Source of the DNA: Sulfurimonas sp. | GTDB lineage: Bacteria; Campylobacterota; Campylobacteria; Campylobacterales; Sulfurimonadaceae | Reading direction: 5' to 3' | Assembly (NCBI GenBank): GCA_021107375.1 | Contig: JAIOSY010000054.1 | Coordinates: 1 to 7,710 of the forward strand | DNA length: 7,710 nucleotides | Shown here: positions 1 through 6,590 of the stretch, in pieces | How the letters are laid out: every line of letters starts with the position of its first letter | Numbering within the stretch: position 1 is the first letter of the stretch | Translations under genes and position numbers: made by a program | Notes under the pieces: model-generated | What the model was told of the DNA's origin: nothing | Seen by the model: only the letters and a program-made list of their open reading frames with translations | The model's database searches: none

Positions 1-28
1 AAGTTTAGAAGTATATTTAGAGTATTGA
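1..28 (+). other. possible 3' end of an upstream gene
   Basis: Two forward frames are open from the window edge: one from base 2 closing with TGA at 26-28 (tail SLEVYLEY) and one from base 1 closing with TGA at 31-33 (tail KFRSIFRVLR). Either could be the last codons of a gene just upstream of the polyprenyl synthase, and the first looks more like a protein C-terminus. The stretch is too short to identify a family or to prove it is coding. Confidence 0.25.
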
Positions 29-40
29 GATGAAAATAAA

Positions 41-46
41 GAGAGG
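41..46 (+). promoter_or_regulatory. ribosome binding site of the polyprenyl synthase gene
   Basis: GAGAGG is the only purine-rich Shine-Dalgarno-like run before the ATG at 60, with a rather long 13-base spacer. An in-frame TGA at 51-53 rules out any earlier start, so the ATG at 60 is fixed even though the spacing is not ideal. Confidence 0.45.
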
Positions 47-59
47 TAAGTGAAAACTT

Positions 60-947
60 ATGCAAAGAGTTGAAAAAGAGCTAGCAAGACTTATAAAAGA
101 GATAGATTATGATGAGGTTACTCGTCTTTATGGGATGCTTAGTGGTGGTAAAAGACTTCGTGCAAAACTGATTTTAAAGATAGCACCAGAGCATGAGAAA
201 GCACCATTGTTAGCTGCTATTGTAGAGTTGATTCATGGAGCAAGTTTACTTCATGATGATGTTATAGATGAAGCACAAACTAGAAGAGGTGTAGCATCTG
301 TAAATGCAACTGAAGATAGTAAAACTGCTGTTATGCTTGGTGATATCCTTTACTCAAAAGCTTTTACTGAGTTAGTTGGTTTTGATAAAGATGTAGCAAA
401 AGCTATCGCATCATCTGTTACTGCACTATCTAAAGGTGAGATGATGGATGTTAAGATGGCAGAGGCGTTTAATCACGATGAATCTAAATATCTTGATATG
501 CTTTATCTTAAAACTGCTACACTTATTGAAGCAGCAGCACAAGCCTCAGCACTTTTAGTTTCTAAAGATGCTGATAAATATGCTGTTTATGGAAGAAATC
601 TTGGGCTTTCTTTTCAAATTATTGATGATATTTTAGATATTACTGCTGATTCTGCTACACTTGGAAAACCTGCTATGAATGATTTTGTAGAGGGTAAATG
701 TACTCTTCCATATATCTATCTTTATGAAGTTTTAAATGATACTGATAAACAAAGATTGGTAAATGCACATGCCAAGAGTTTAGATAAAGATGAAGTTTTA
801 TGGATAAAAGAGAAAATGGCTCAACATAAGTCTGTTGAAAAGTCATTTGTTTTAGCACAAAAATTATCAAATGAAGCTATGAATGCAGTAAAAGATGATA
901 CTGCACTTATTGAAATTTTACAAACTATGATAAAAAGAAGTTATTAA
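60..947 (+). CDS. ispB: long-chain polyprenyl diphosphate synthase
   Basis: This trans-isoprenyl diphosphate synthase condenses isopentenyl diphosphate units onto an allylic primer. In this organism it probably builds the menaquinone side chain. Visible motifs are GGKRLR (29-34), the first aspartate-rich motif DDVID (66-70) followed by RR (75-76), KT (151-152), the second aspartate-rich motif DDILD (189-193), and GKPAMND...EGK.TLP (202-217). The residue five before the first aspartate is Ala61; a small residue there is known to allow long products, against a farnesyl- or geranylgeranyl-only enzyme. At 295 residues it is shorter than E. coli IspB (about 320) but close to Campylobacter homologues. 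An in-frame TGA at 51-53 makes the ATG at 60 the earliest start. Its stop overlaps the hemA start by one base, implying coupled translation. The family is certain; the chain length is inferred (Campylobacterota usually carry menaquinone-6), so the symbol is by convention. Confidence 0.9.
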   Translation: MQRVEKELARLIKEIDYDEVTRLYGMLSGGKRLRAKLILKIAPEHEKAPLLAAIVELIHGASLLHDDVIDEAQTRRGVASVNATEDSKTAVMLGDILYSKAFTELVGFDKDVAKAIASSVTALSKGEMMDVKMAEAFNHDESKYLDMLYLKTATLIEAAAQASALLVSKDADKYAVYGRNLGLSFQIIDDILDITADSATLGKPAMNDFVEGKCTLPYIYLYEVLNDTDKQRLVNAHAKSLDKDEVLWIKEKMAQHKSVEKSFVLAQKLSNEAMNAVKDDTALIEILQTMIKRSY

Positions 948-2218
948 TGCATTACTTAAATATAAGCTTTTCACACAAAAATTCGACTATAGAGATTAGA
1001 GAGAAATTATCTTATCCAAATGAAAAAGATATGCACGGATGTCTTAGTAAATTAACTTCAACAGAATTCATTGATGAATCTATCTTAATCTCAACTTGTA
1101 ATAGAATGGAAGTTTTATGTAGTTGTAGTGATATTGCTGGGGCGACAGATCATATTTTTAAAATGTTAAGTATGAGAGCAGGTATAAGTATAGAAGAGCT
1201 TGAAGGTCGTGCTGATATTTATGATGATAGTAGTGCTATTCATCATATTTTTAGTGTTGCTTCATCATTAGACTCTATGGTTATTGGTGAGACTCAAATC
1301 GCAGGACAGTTAAAAGATGCTTTTAGATTTTCACATGACAATGGCTATTGTAATAAAAAATTAGCACGAACCATGAAAAGTGCTTTTAGATGTGCTGCAA
1401 AAGTAAGAAATGCTACCGATATATCTTCAAAACCAGTTTCTATGGCAAGTGTAGCTGTTTCAAAATTAAAATCATTAGTTGATGATTTAAAAGGTAAAAA
1501 AGCTTTAGTTATTGGTGTTGGTGAAATGTCTGATATTACAGCAAGACATCTTGTTAATGCAGGTGCTGATGTATATATTATGAATAGAACAAAACATAAG
1601 GCTGAAGCTTTAGCTGACTTATGTGGTACTAAAGTTATAGATTATGAGCAACTTCCACATGCCATAAATGAGTTTGATATTTTATTTACTGCAACTTCAT
1701 CACCAGTTCCAATCATTACTGATGAGATTATTCATTCTTGTGATTTTGATAGATATTGGTTTGATTTGGCACTTCCTAGAGATATTAATTATCATAAAGG
1801 TGAAAGAATAAATCTTTATGTAATTGATGATCTTAAAGTTATAATAGATGAAAACTTATCTCATAGAGAAGATGCAGCAAAGGCTGCTCATGGAATTATC
1901 GGTAGGGCTATTGTAGAGTTTTTTGAATCTCTTGCTAGTTTAGATATTGAACCAATTATAAAAGAGATTTATGAAAAAGCTTACGAGGCAGCTTTAGTTG
2001 AAAGTAATAGAGTTATTTCAAAAGGTTTTATTCCAAAAGAGTATGAAGATGAAGCTAAAAAGATGTGTGAACAAACATTGAAAAGATTTTTACACGAGAT
2101 GACATCTAGTATGAGAAACTCAAATGATGAATCAAACTCTAGTATCTCAACAAATATGATGAATATATTTTCAAAAAGTATAGAAAAATCAACAAAACCA
2201 GATTTTATTAAAGGATAA
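947..2218 (+). CDS. hemA: glutamyl-tRNA reductase
   Basis: HemA reduces glutamyl-tRNA(Glu) with NADPH to glutamate-1-semialdehyde, the first committed step of tetrapyrrole (heme) synthesis by the C5 pathway, in the cytosol. The N-terminal catalytic domain carries ISTCNRMEV (48-56), with Cys51 as the nucleophile that forms the thioester. The family signature SLDSMVIGETQI.GQ.K.A follows at 107-125. The NADP-binding domain starts near residue 184 with the glycine-rich GVGEM (190-194), and the C-terminal third is the helical dimerisation domain, with a polar tail rich in Ser and Asn. At 423 residues it has the normal family length and looks intact. The start ATG overlaps the previous stop (TAATG), and a weak purine run, AAAAGAAG at 933-940, precedes it. 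The pairing with polyprenyl synthase upstream and proS downstream is the usual Campylobacterota order. The C5 partners hemL and hemB are not in this window. Confidence 0.96.
   Translation: MHYLNISFSHKNSTIEIREKLSYPNEKDMHGCLSKLTSTEFIDESILISTCNRMEVLCSCSDIAGATDHIFKMLSMRAGISIEELEGRADIYDDSSAIHHIFSVASSLDSMVIGETQIAGQLKDAFRFSHDNGYCNKKLARTMKSAFRCAAKVRNATDISSKPVSMASVAVSKLKSLVDDLKGKKALVIGVGEMSDITARHLVNAGADVYIMNRTKHKAEALADLCGTKVIDYEQLPHAINEFDILFTATSSPVPIITDEIIHSCDFDRYWFDLALPRDINYHKGERINLYVIDDLKVIIDENLSHREDAAKAAHGIIGRAIVEFFESLASLDIEPIIKEIYEKAYEAALVESNRVISKGFIPKEYEDEAKKMCEQTLKRFLHEMTSSMRNSNDESNSSISTNMMNIFSKSIEKSTKPDFIKG
2210..2215 (+). promoter_or_regulatory. ribosome binding site deciding the TTG start of proS
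   Basis: AAAGGA lies inside the last codons of hemA, six bases before the TTG at 2222. There is no ATG or GTG in frame at this spot, and the protein read from this TTG begins [10 protein letters not shown], which matches the usual ProS N-terminus. The site therefore supports TTG initiation. Confidence 0.7.
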
Positions 2219-2221
2219 TAG

Positions 2222-3526
2222 TTGAGAAGAAGTAGAGCATTTATACCAACAACAAAGGAAGCACCTTCTGATGCAACCTTACCATCACACCAGTTTTTAG
2301 TTAGAGGTGGTTTTATAAATCAACAAGGTTCTGGACTTTACAATTTTATGCCACTTGGAAAAATTGTACTAGAAAAAATTAGAAGAGTTGTAAAAGAGGA
2401 GTTAGATAAGGCTGGTTGTAATGAGGTTCAACTTAGTTTTATTACCCCTATATCTCTTTGGGATAGAAGTGGTAGAGCCGATACTATGGGTAAAGAGATG
2501 CTTAGAATTTCTGATAGACATGATGCTGATTTTGTACTTAGCCCTACAAATGAAGAAGCTATGGTTGAACTTGTAAAAAACAGAGTAAATAGCTACAAAG
2601 ATTTACCTCTTAATCTATACCAAATAAATACAAAATTTCGTGATGAAGCAAGACCAAGATATGGACTTCTTCGTGGTCGTGAATTTTTAATGAAAGATGC
2701 TTACTCTTTTCATGCTTCAAAAGAGGATATGATTAGAGAATTTGATTTGATGGAAGCAACTTATAAAAAAATCTTTACTCGTTTAGGGCTTGATTTTAGA
2801 GTAGTTCAGGCTGATTCTGGTGCTATTGGTGGAGAAGGAAGTAAAGAGTTTCATGTACTAGCAGATAGTGGTGAAGATACTATTGTGATTTGTGATGCTT
2901 GTGATTATGGTGCTAATATTGAGAAGATTTTTGATACTGAAGAAGAGGTCAATGCTTTAAATGAGAAATCTTATGAAGAGTTGTCAGAAAAAACTATAGA
3001 TGAAAAATGTTCTTGTGGTGGAAATCTTAGCTTTAAAAAAGGTATAGAGGTTGGACATATTTTTCAACTTGGTGATAGATATTCAAGCTCTCTTGAAGCA
3101 AAATTTAACGATGAGAATGGAAAACCAAAAGCATTTGAGATGGCAACATTTGGAATTGGTGTAAGTCGTTTAGTAGCTTCAGTAATCGAGCAAAATCATG
3201 ATGAAAATGGTTGTATCTGGACAAAAGAGACTGCTCCATATATGGTAAATATTATGGTTTCAAATATTAAAGATGAGGCTCAAACAGAACTTGGAGAGAA
3301 GTTATACTCTGAGTTACAAGATAAAAATGTAGAAGTTATTTTAGATGACAGAAAAGAGAGATTTGGTTTTAAGATGAAAGATGCTGAACTTATCGGTTTT
3401 CCTTACACTATTATTATCGGAAAAGAGTTGGTGAATGGCTTAGTTCAAATCTATGATAGAAAAACTACAGAAAAAACTTCAGTTAGTGTAGATGAAGTTA
3501 TGAGTAAAATAATGGATATAATATAG
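2222..3526 (+). CDS. proS: prolyl-tRNA synthetase, form without the INS editing domain
   Basis: ProS charges tRNA(Pro) with proline. The class II catalytic core is complete: motif 1 around [11 protein letters not shown] (36-46), the proline and ATP site TNEEA (109-113), motif 2 in [10 protein letters not shown]...[13 protein letters not shown] (139-163), and motif 3 GIGVSRL (311-317). The C-terminal anticodon-binding domain includes [18 protein letters not shown] (about 374-394). The length is 434 residues, against about 570 for E. coli and C. jejuni ProS. The missing part is the INS domain, which hydrolyses mischarged Ala-tRNA(Pro). It should lie between DYGANIE (228-234) and KKGIEVGHI (272-280), and only about 37 residues join these blocks. 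Four cysteines flank the gap (C224, C227, C263, C265) and may bind a metal. Upstream residues resemble the Campylobacter enzyme, suggesting internal loss rather than import of the naturally short alphaproteobacterial type. The start is TTG, three bases after hemA ends. The identity is certain; the loss of editing is inferred. Confidence 0.95.
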   Translation: MRRSRAFIPTTKEAPSDATLPSHQFLVRGGFINQQGSGLYNFMPLGKIVLEKIRRVVKEELDKAGCNEVQLSFITPISLWDRSGRADTMGKEMLRISDRHDADFVLSPTNEEAMVELVKNRVNSYKDLPLNLYQINTKFRDEARPRYGLLRGREFLMKDAYSFHASKEDMIREFDLMEATYKKIFTRLGLDFRVVQADSGAIGGEGSKEFHVLADSGEDTIVICDACDYGANIEKIFDTEEEVNALNEKSYEELSEKTIDEKCSCGGNLSFKKGIEVGHIFQLGDRYSSSLEAKFNDENGKPKAFEMATFGIGVSRLVASVIEQNHDENGCIWTKETAPYMVNIMVSNIKDEAQTELGEKLYSELQDKNVEVILDDRKERFGFKMKDAELIGFPYTIIIGKELVNGLVQIYDRKTTEKTSVSVDEVMSKIMDII

Positions 3527-3527
3527 A

Positions 3528-3956
3528 ATGATTTATTTTATAATATATCTATTTTTAGAAGTTTTAATCTCTGTAAATATTTCATCTTCTATTGGTGGTT
3601 TGGCGACATTTTTTGAGATTATGTTAAGTGCTTTTATTGGTATATCTATACTTATAAATTTTAGAAAAACGCTAGTTGAAAATATGACAGCAGTTTCTTA
3701 TAATTGCATAGATTTAGATCAATTTCAAAGATTAAATCTATTTACACTTTTTGGTGCAATTTTATTGATTGTTCCTGGATTTTTAACAGATATATTGGGA
3801 ATATTTATGCAGTTTAGTGTGTTTACTTCTATGCTTGTAAATCGTTACCATTTAAAATCAACTAATTGTAAAACTTCTTTTAAAGAAAACCATATTAAAA
3901 AGGATTCTGATGTTATTGATGTTGAAATTATTAGCAACAACACTTCTATTAAATAG
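3528..3956 (+). CDS. FxsA-like (UPF0716) inner membrane protein
   Basis: This is a small membrane protein of 142 residues resembling FxsA, the E. coli protein whose overproduction relieves phage T7 exclusion by the F plasmid; its normal role is unknown. The supporting pattern is an N-terminal hydrophobic helix with a conserved-looking Glu (E11), a second helix at about 24-45 that ends in a basic residue (R46), then the diagnostic GAILLIVPGFLTDILG (76-91) leading into a third hydrophobic segment to about 104. The tail is polar and contains DVIDVEI (128-134), reminiscent of the acidic DVI(D/E) tails of FxsA proteins. It starts one base after the proS stop with no good ribosome binding site, so translation is probably coupled to proS. 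A small membrane protein sits at the same place in C. jejuni (Cj0544). Its last 47 bases also encode the start of the next gene in another frame. Confidence 0.75.
   Translation: MIYFIIYLFLEVLISVNISSSIGGLATFFEIMLSAFIGISILINFRKTLVENMTAVSYNCIDLDQFQRLNLFTLFGAILLIVPGFLTDILGIFMQFSVFTSMLVNRYHLKSTNCKTSFKENHIKKDSDVIDVEIISNNTSIK
3897..3904 (+). promoter_or_regulatory. ribosome binding site of the DsbC-like gene, inside the fxsA-like gene
   Basis: AAAAAGGA precedes the ATG at 3910 by five bases, while the next in-frame ATG at 3919 would be fourteen bases away. This favours the first ATG and hence a 47-base overlap with the gene before. Both choices leave a usable signal peptide. Confidence 0.6.
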
Positions 3957-4743
3957 TGTTTTAGTTGCAGGTGATAATGAACTTATTAAAGAGTTTTTAG
4001 AAAAATCATTTAAAAATAATGCTGGGATTGTTGCACTAGATGTAAAGATTATAGATAGAGTAAAAGTAGATAGCATGAAAGATTGGGATGCTGTTATTAT
4101 TAGCGTTGATGCAACTGTAAAAGCAAAGCCAAAAAATCGTCAAGTAAAACAAAAAATGATTTGGTTTACTAGTGGAGATATAATTACTAAAGACTTGATA
4201 GATATGGAAACAGGAGATTCTTTAAAAGATTCTGTAACTCCAACATTTCAGCCGATTCATTATAAAAAAGAAAATTTGATTTATGGAAATGCTGATGCTA
4301 AACATAAAGTGGCAATTTTTTCAGATCCATTATGTCCATTTTGTAGAATTTTTGTTCCATCAGCAATAAATTATATGAAAAAACAACCTGATAAGTTTGC
4401 TATTTATTATTATCATTTGCCACTTCCAAATCTTCATCCAGCAGCTGTTGAATTATCTCAAGCGGCAGTAGCTGCTGAGTTAAAGGGCTATAAAGATGTA
4501 GTTTTAAATATGTATAAAGTAAAAGTAAATTCTAGAGAAAAAGATGTTGAAAAAATATTGACAGCTTTTAATAAAGTTGTAAAATCAGATATTAAAGCAG
4601 AAGAGATAAAAACAAAAGAGGTTTTAAGTCATTATAAAAGTGATTTAGCTATCTCTGAAGACTTAATGGTTCAAGGAACTCCAACAATGTTTTTTGACGG
4701 TAAAATTGATAAAACAAAACAAAAGTATAAAAAGGTTAAATAG
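3910..4743 (+). CDS. exported DsbC/DsbG-like thiol-disulfide protein
   Basis: This is a periplasmic thioredoxin-fold protein that probably reduces or isomerises protein disulfides. Residues 1-20 form a signal peptide, with one Lys followed by a hydrophobic core (LLATTLLLNSVLVA) and probable cleavage near AG at 20-21. I see no lipobox cysteine. Residues 21 to about 120 form a separate N-terminal domain, similar in place and size to the DsbC/DsbG dimerisation domain. The catalytic domain begins HKVAIFSDPLCPFCRIF (132-148) with the CxxC motif Cys142-Pro-Phe-Cys145, and the cis-proline loop is GTPTMFFDGK (256-265). CPFC differs from the CGYC of E. coli DsbC, so activity cannot be assigned from the motif. 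The 277 residues exceed E. coli DsbC (236), and the C-terminus is very basic (KTKQKYKKVK). It occupies the slot that hemC has in C. jejuni. The fold is well supported; substrate and direction of the reaction are unknown. Confidence 0.8.
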   Translation: MLLMLKLLATTLLLNSVLVAGDNELIKEFLEKSFKNNAGIVALDVKIIDRVKVDSMKDWDAVIISVDATVKAKPKNRQVKQKMIWFTSGDIITKDLIDMETGDSLKDSVTPTFQPIHYKKENLIYGNADAKHKVAIFSDPLCPFCRIFVPSAINYMKKQPDKFAIYYYHLPLPNLHPAAVELSQAAVAAELKGYKDVVLNMYKVKVNSREKDVEKILTAFNKVVKSDIKAEEIKTKEVLSHYKSDLAISEDLMVQGTPTMFFDGKIDKTKQKYKKVK

Positions 4744-4747
4744 ATAA

Positions 4748-6562
4748 ATGAAAAGTACAATTAATCTTTTAAAAAAAGAGGGTGAACTTAGAGTTATAGA
4801 AGATGAACTAGATATTTATTTAGAGATTCCTCATATCGCTTACGCTGAAGTGAAAAAAGAGGATGGTGGTAAGGCTATTCTTTTTACAAATGTAGTAGAT
4901 AAAAAAAGTGGTGCTAAGTTTGAAGAGCCAGTTTTAATGAATGTTTTTGGTTCTTACAAAAGATGTGAGATTCTTTTTGGTAGAACTATTGAATCTATTT
5001 CTGATGAGATTACAGCACTTCTTCATATGAAACCACCAACTGGTTTTATGGATAAAGTATCAATGGCTTCTCAACTTTTTTCATTAAAAAATATTTTTCC
5101 AAAAAGATTGTCTGGCGAGGGTGAGTGTCAAAAAGTGAAATATCTAAATGATGATATTGATTTATATAAACTTCCAGTTTTAACAACTTGGGAGCAAGAT
5201 GGTGGTCCTTTTATCACTATGCGGCAAGTTTATACTCAATCTTTAGATGGTGAGATGGTGAATCTTGGAATGTATAGACTTCAAGTTTATGATAAAAATC
5301 ATCTAGGTATGCACTGGCAGATTCATAAAGACTCTTCACACTTTTTTGATCAGTATCAAAAAGCTGGTAAAAAAATGCCAGTAAGTGTTGCAATAGGTGG
5401 GAATCCACTTTACACTTGGTGTGCAACTGCTCCACTTCCATACGGAGTAAATGAGTTACTTATGTATGGTTTAATCACTAAAAAACCTGCACAACTTGTA
5501 AAATCACTTACAACACCTCTTTATATCCCTAAAGATGTTGATTATGTTATAGAGGGCTGGGTTGATACAAATGACTTAAAAATTGAGGGTCCATTTGGTG
5601 ATCATACGGGTTACTATACTTTAGAAGAGCCTTATCCTGTTATGGAAGTAAGTGCAATTACAACTAAAAAAGATAAAGTATTTTTAGCAACAGTTGTAGG
5701 TAAACCACCTCTTGAAGATAAATATATGGGTTGGGCTACTGGTAAAATATTTTTTCCACTTTTAAAAACAACTGCTCCTGATTTAATTGATATGCACATG
5801 CCAGAAAACTCTGGTTTTCATAATCTTATAATCGCAAAAATAAAGACACTTTATAAAGGACATGCAAAACAAACTATGCATGCGTTTTGGGGTGTTGGTC
5901 AGATGAGTTTTGTAAAACATGCAATATTTTTAGATGAAAATGCACCTAAACTTGAAAACTACGAGGTTTTGACTACGTATATTTTAAATAGGTTTACACC
6001 AAAATGTATGTTTATAACAGAGGGTATTTTAGATGCACTTGATCACTCCTCACCTGAGACTTTGGTTGGTGGTAAGTTAGGTATCGATGTGACTGCTGCA
6101 CATAATGTAGAAGCACCCCACCTTTTAGATGATGATATATTGCTTGAAAAAGTAAAAGAGCTTATTCCTGATGTTGTAAATCTTCATCAGTTTATGACAA
6201 GAACTAAAAATCCGATAACTGTTATATCTGTAAATAAAACAAAATCAGCAAAAGAGTATTTTGATATGCTTGTAACGCTTAGTACAAATATTAGAATAGT
6301 TGTTTTTGTTGATGAGAAAAAGAATGATATTTTCAATTCATATATGTTAGTTTGGAGAGTAACAAATAATATTGATGCTCTTAGAGATATTTACCAATCA
6401 GGTTTAATGATAGGTATAGATGGAACAAATAAAACTCCAGTTGATGGTTTTACTAGAGAGTGGCCTGATGATGTGGATTGTACACCAAGTGTAATTGAGT
6501 CATTAAAACAAAGAGGTATTTGGGATTTTGATGATAAGCTTTATAACAAATATCAGCTGTAA
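4748..6562 (+). CDS. mqnL: UbiD-family decarboxylase, menaquinone biosynthesis type
   Basis: This is a prenylated-FMN-dependent decarboxylase. The family shows in GMYRLQ (174-179), the cofactor-region stretch HLGMHWQIHKDSSHFF (185-200), EGPFGDHTGYY (280-290) and YKGHAKQTMHAFWG (369-382). Arg177, Glu280 and Asp285 line up with the family's Arg-Glu-(Glu/Asp) catalytic residues. The 604 residues exceed E. coli UbiD (about 497) and match the longer Campylobacter and Streptomyces group assigned to the futalosine menaquinone pathway (MqnL), where it would remove the ring carboxylate late in synthesis. Campylobacterota make menaquinone, not ubiquinone, which favours mqnL over the name ubiD; the symbol is inferred. 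Such enzymes need a UbiX-type flavin prenyltransferase, which is not in this window. The ATG follows the upstream stop by four bases, with AAAAGG at 4731-4736 as a plausible binding site. The gene shares a cluster with the side-chain synthase of the same quinone. Confidence 0.85.
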   Translation: MKSTINLLKKEGELRVIEDELDIYLEIPHIAYAEVKKEDGGKAILFTNVVDKKSGAKFEEPVLMNVFGSYKRCEILFGRTIESISDEITALLHMKPPTGFMDKVSMASQLFSLKNIFPKRLSGEGECQKVKYLNDDIDLYKLPVLTTWEQDGGPFITMRQVYTQSLDGEMVNLGMYRLQVYDKNHLGMHWQIHKDSSHFFDQYQKAGKKMPVSVAIGGNPLYTWCATAPLPYGVNELLMYGLITKKPAQLVKSLTTPLYIPKDVDYVIEGWVDTNDLKIEGPFGDHTGYYTLEEPYPVMEVSAITTKKDKVFLATVVGKPPLEDKYMGWATGKIFFPLLKTTAPDLIDMHMPENSGFHNLIIAKIKTLYKGHAKQTMHAFWGVGQMSFVKHAIFLDENAPKLENYEVLTTYILNRFTPKCMFITEGILDALDHSSPETLVGGKLGIDVTAAHNVEAPHLLDDDILLEKVKELIPDVVNLHQFMTRTKNPITVISVNKTKSAKEYFDMLVTLSTNIRIVVFVDEKKNDIFNSYMLVWRVTNNIDALRDIYQSGLMIGIDGTNKTPVDGFTREWPDDVDCTPSVIESLKQRGIWDFDDKLYNKYQL

Positions 6563-6580
6563 ATAAAAATAAAATAATAA

Positions 6581-6586
6581 AAGGAA
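6581..6586 (+). promoter_or_regulatory. ribosome binding site of argH
   Basis: AAGGAA lies four bases before the ATG at 6591, in the 28-base A/T-only gap after the decarboxylase apart from these two guanines. It is the clearest intergenic binding site in the window. No hairpin terminator is visible in the gap, so read-through from the upstream operon is likely. Confidence 0.65.
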
Positions 6587-6590
6587 AATT

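Noticed and set aside
30..53. A tiny frame, MKIKRGK, between the window start and the polyprenyl synthase
   Set aside because: Seven codons with no binding site of its own. Its end overlaps the likely binding site of the next gene, and nothing suggests a leader-peptide attenuator, since there is no hairpin or run of regulatory codons.
673..870. A 65-codon open frame on the minus strand inside the polyprenyl synthase gene
   Set aside because: It lies wholly under a strongly supported gene, has no recognisable family features, and is explained as an antisense shadow.
2935..3015. Frameshift or broken gene as the reason for the short ProS
   Set aside because: The frame runs without a break from before the gap to motif 3 and the anticodon domain, and the linker reads as ordinary charged protein. 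Remnants of the INS domain in other frames were not recognised, so a clean domain loss fits better.
3517..3522. A perfect TATAAT hexamer just before the fxsA-like gene
   Set aside because: It lies in the last codons of proS, five bases before the next ATG, with no recognisable -35 at the right distance (GAAGTT). It would give a leaderless transcript. In DNA this rich in A and T such hexamers arise by chance.
3858..4076. A 72-codon open frame on the minus strand across the fxsA-like/DsbC-like junction
   Set aside because: Its sequence is low-complexity Ser/Phe/Asn-rich translation of antisense coding DNA, and both forward frames there are better supported.
5217..5441. A 74-codon open frame on the minus strand inside the decarboxylase gene
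   Set aside because: It lies opposite conserved UbiD motifs (GMYRLQ and HWQIHKDSSHFF), which account for the sequence.
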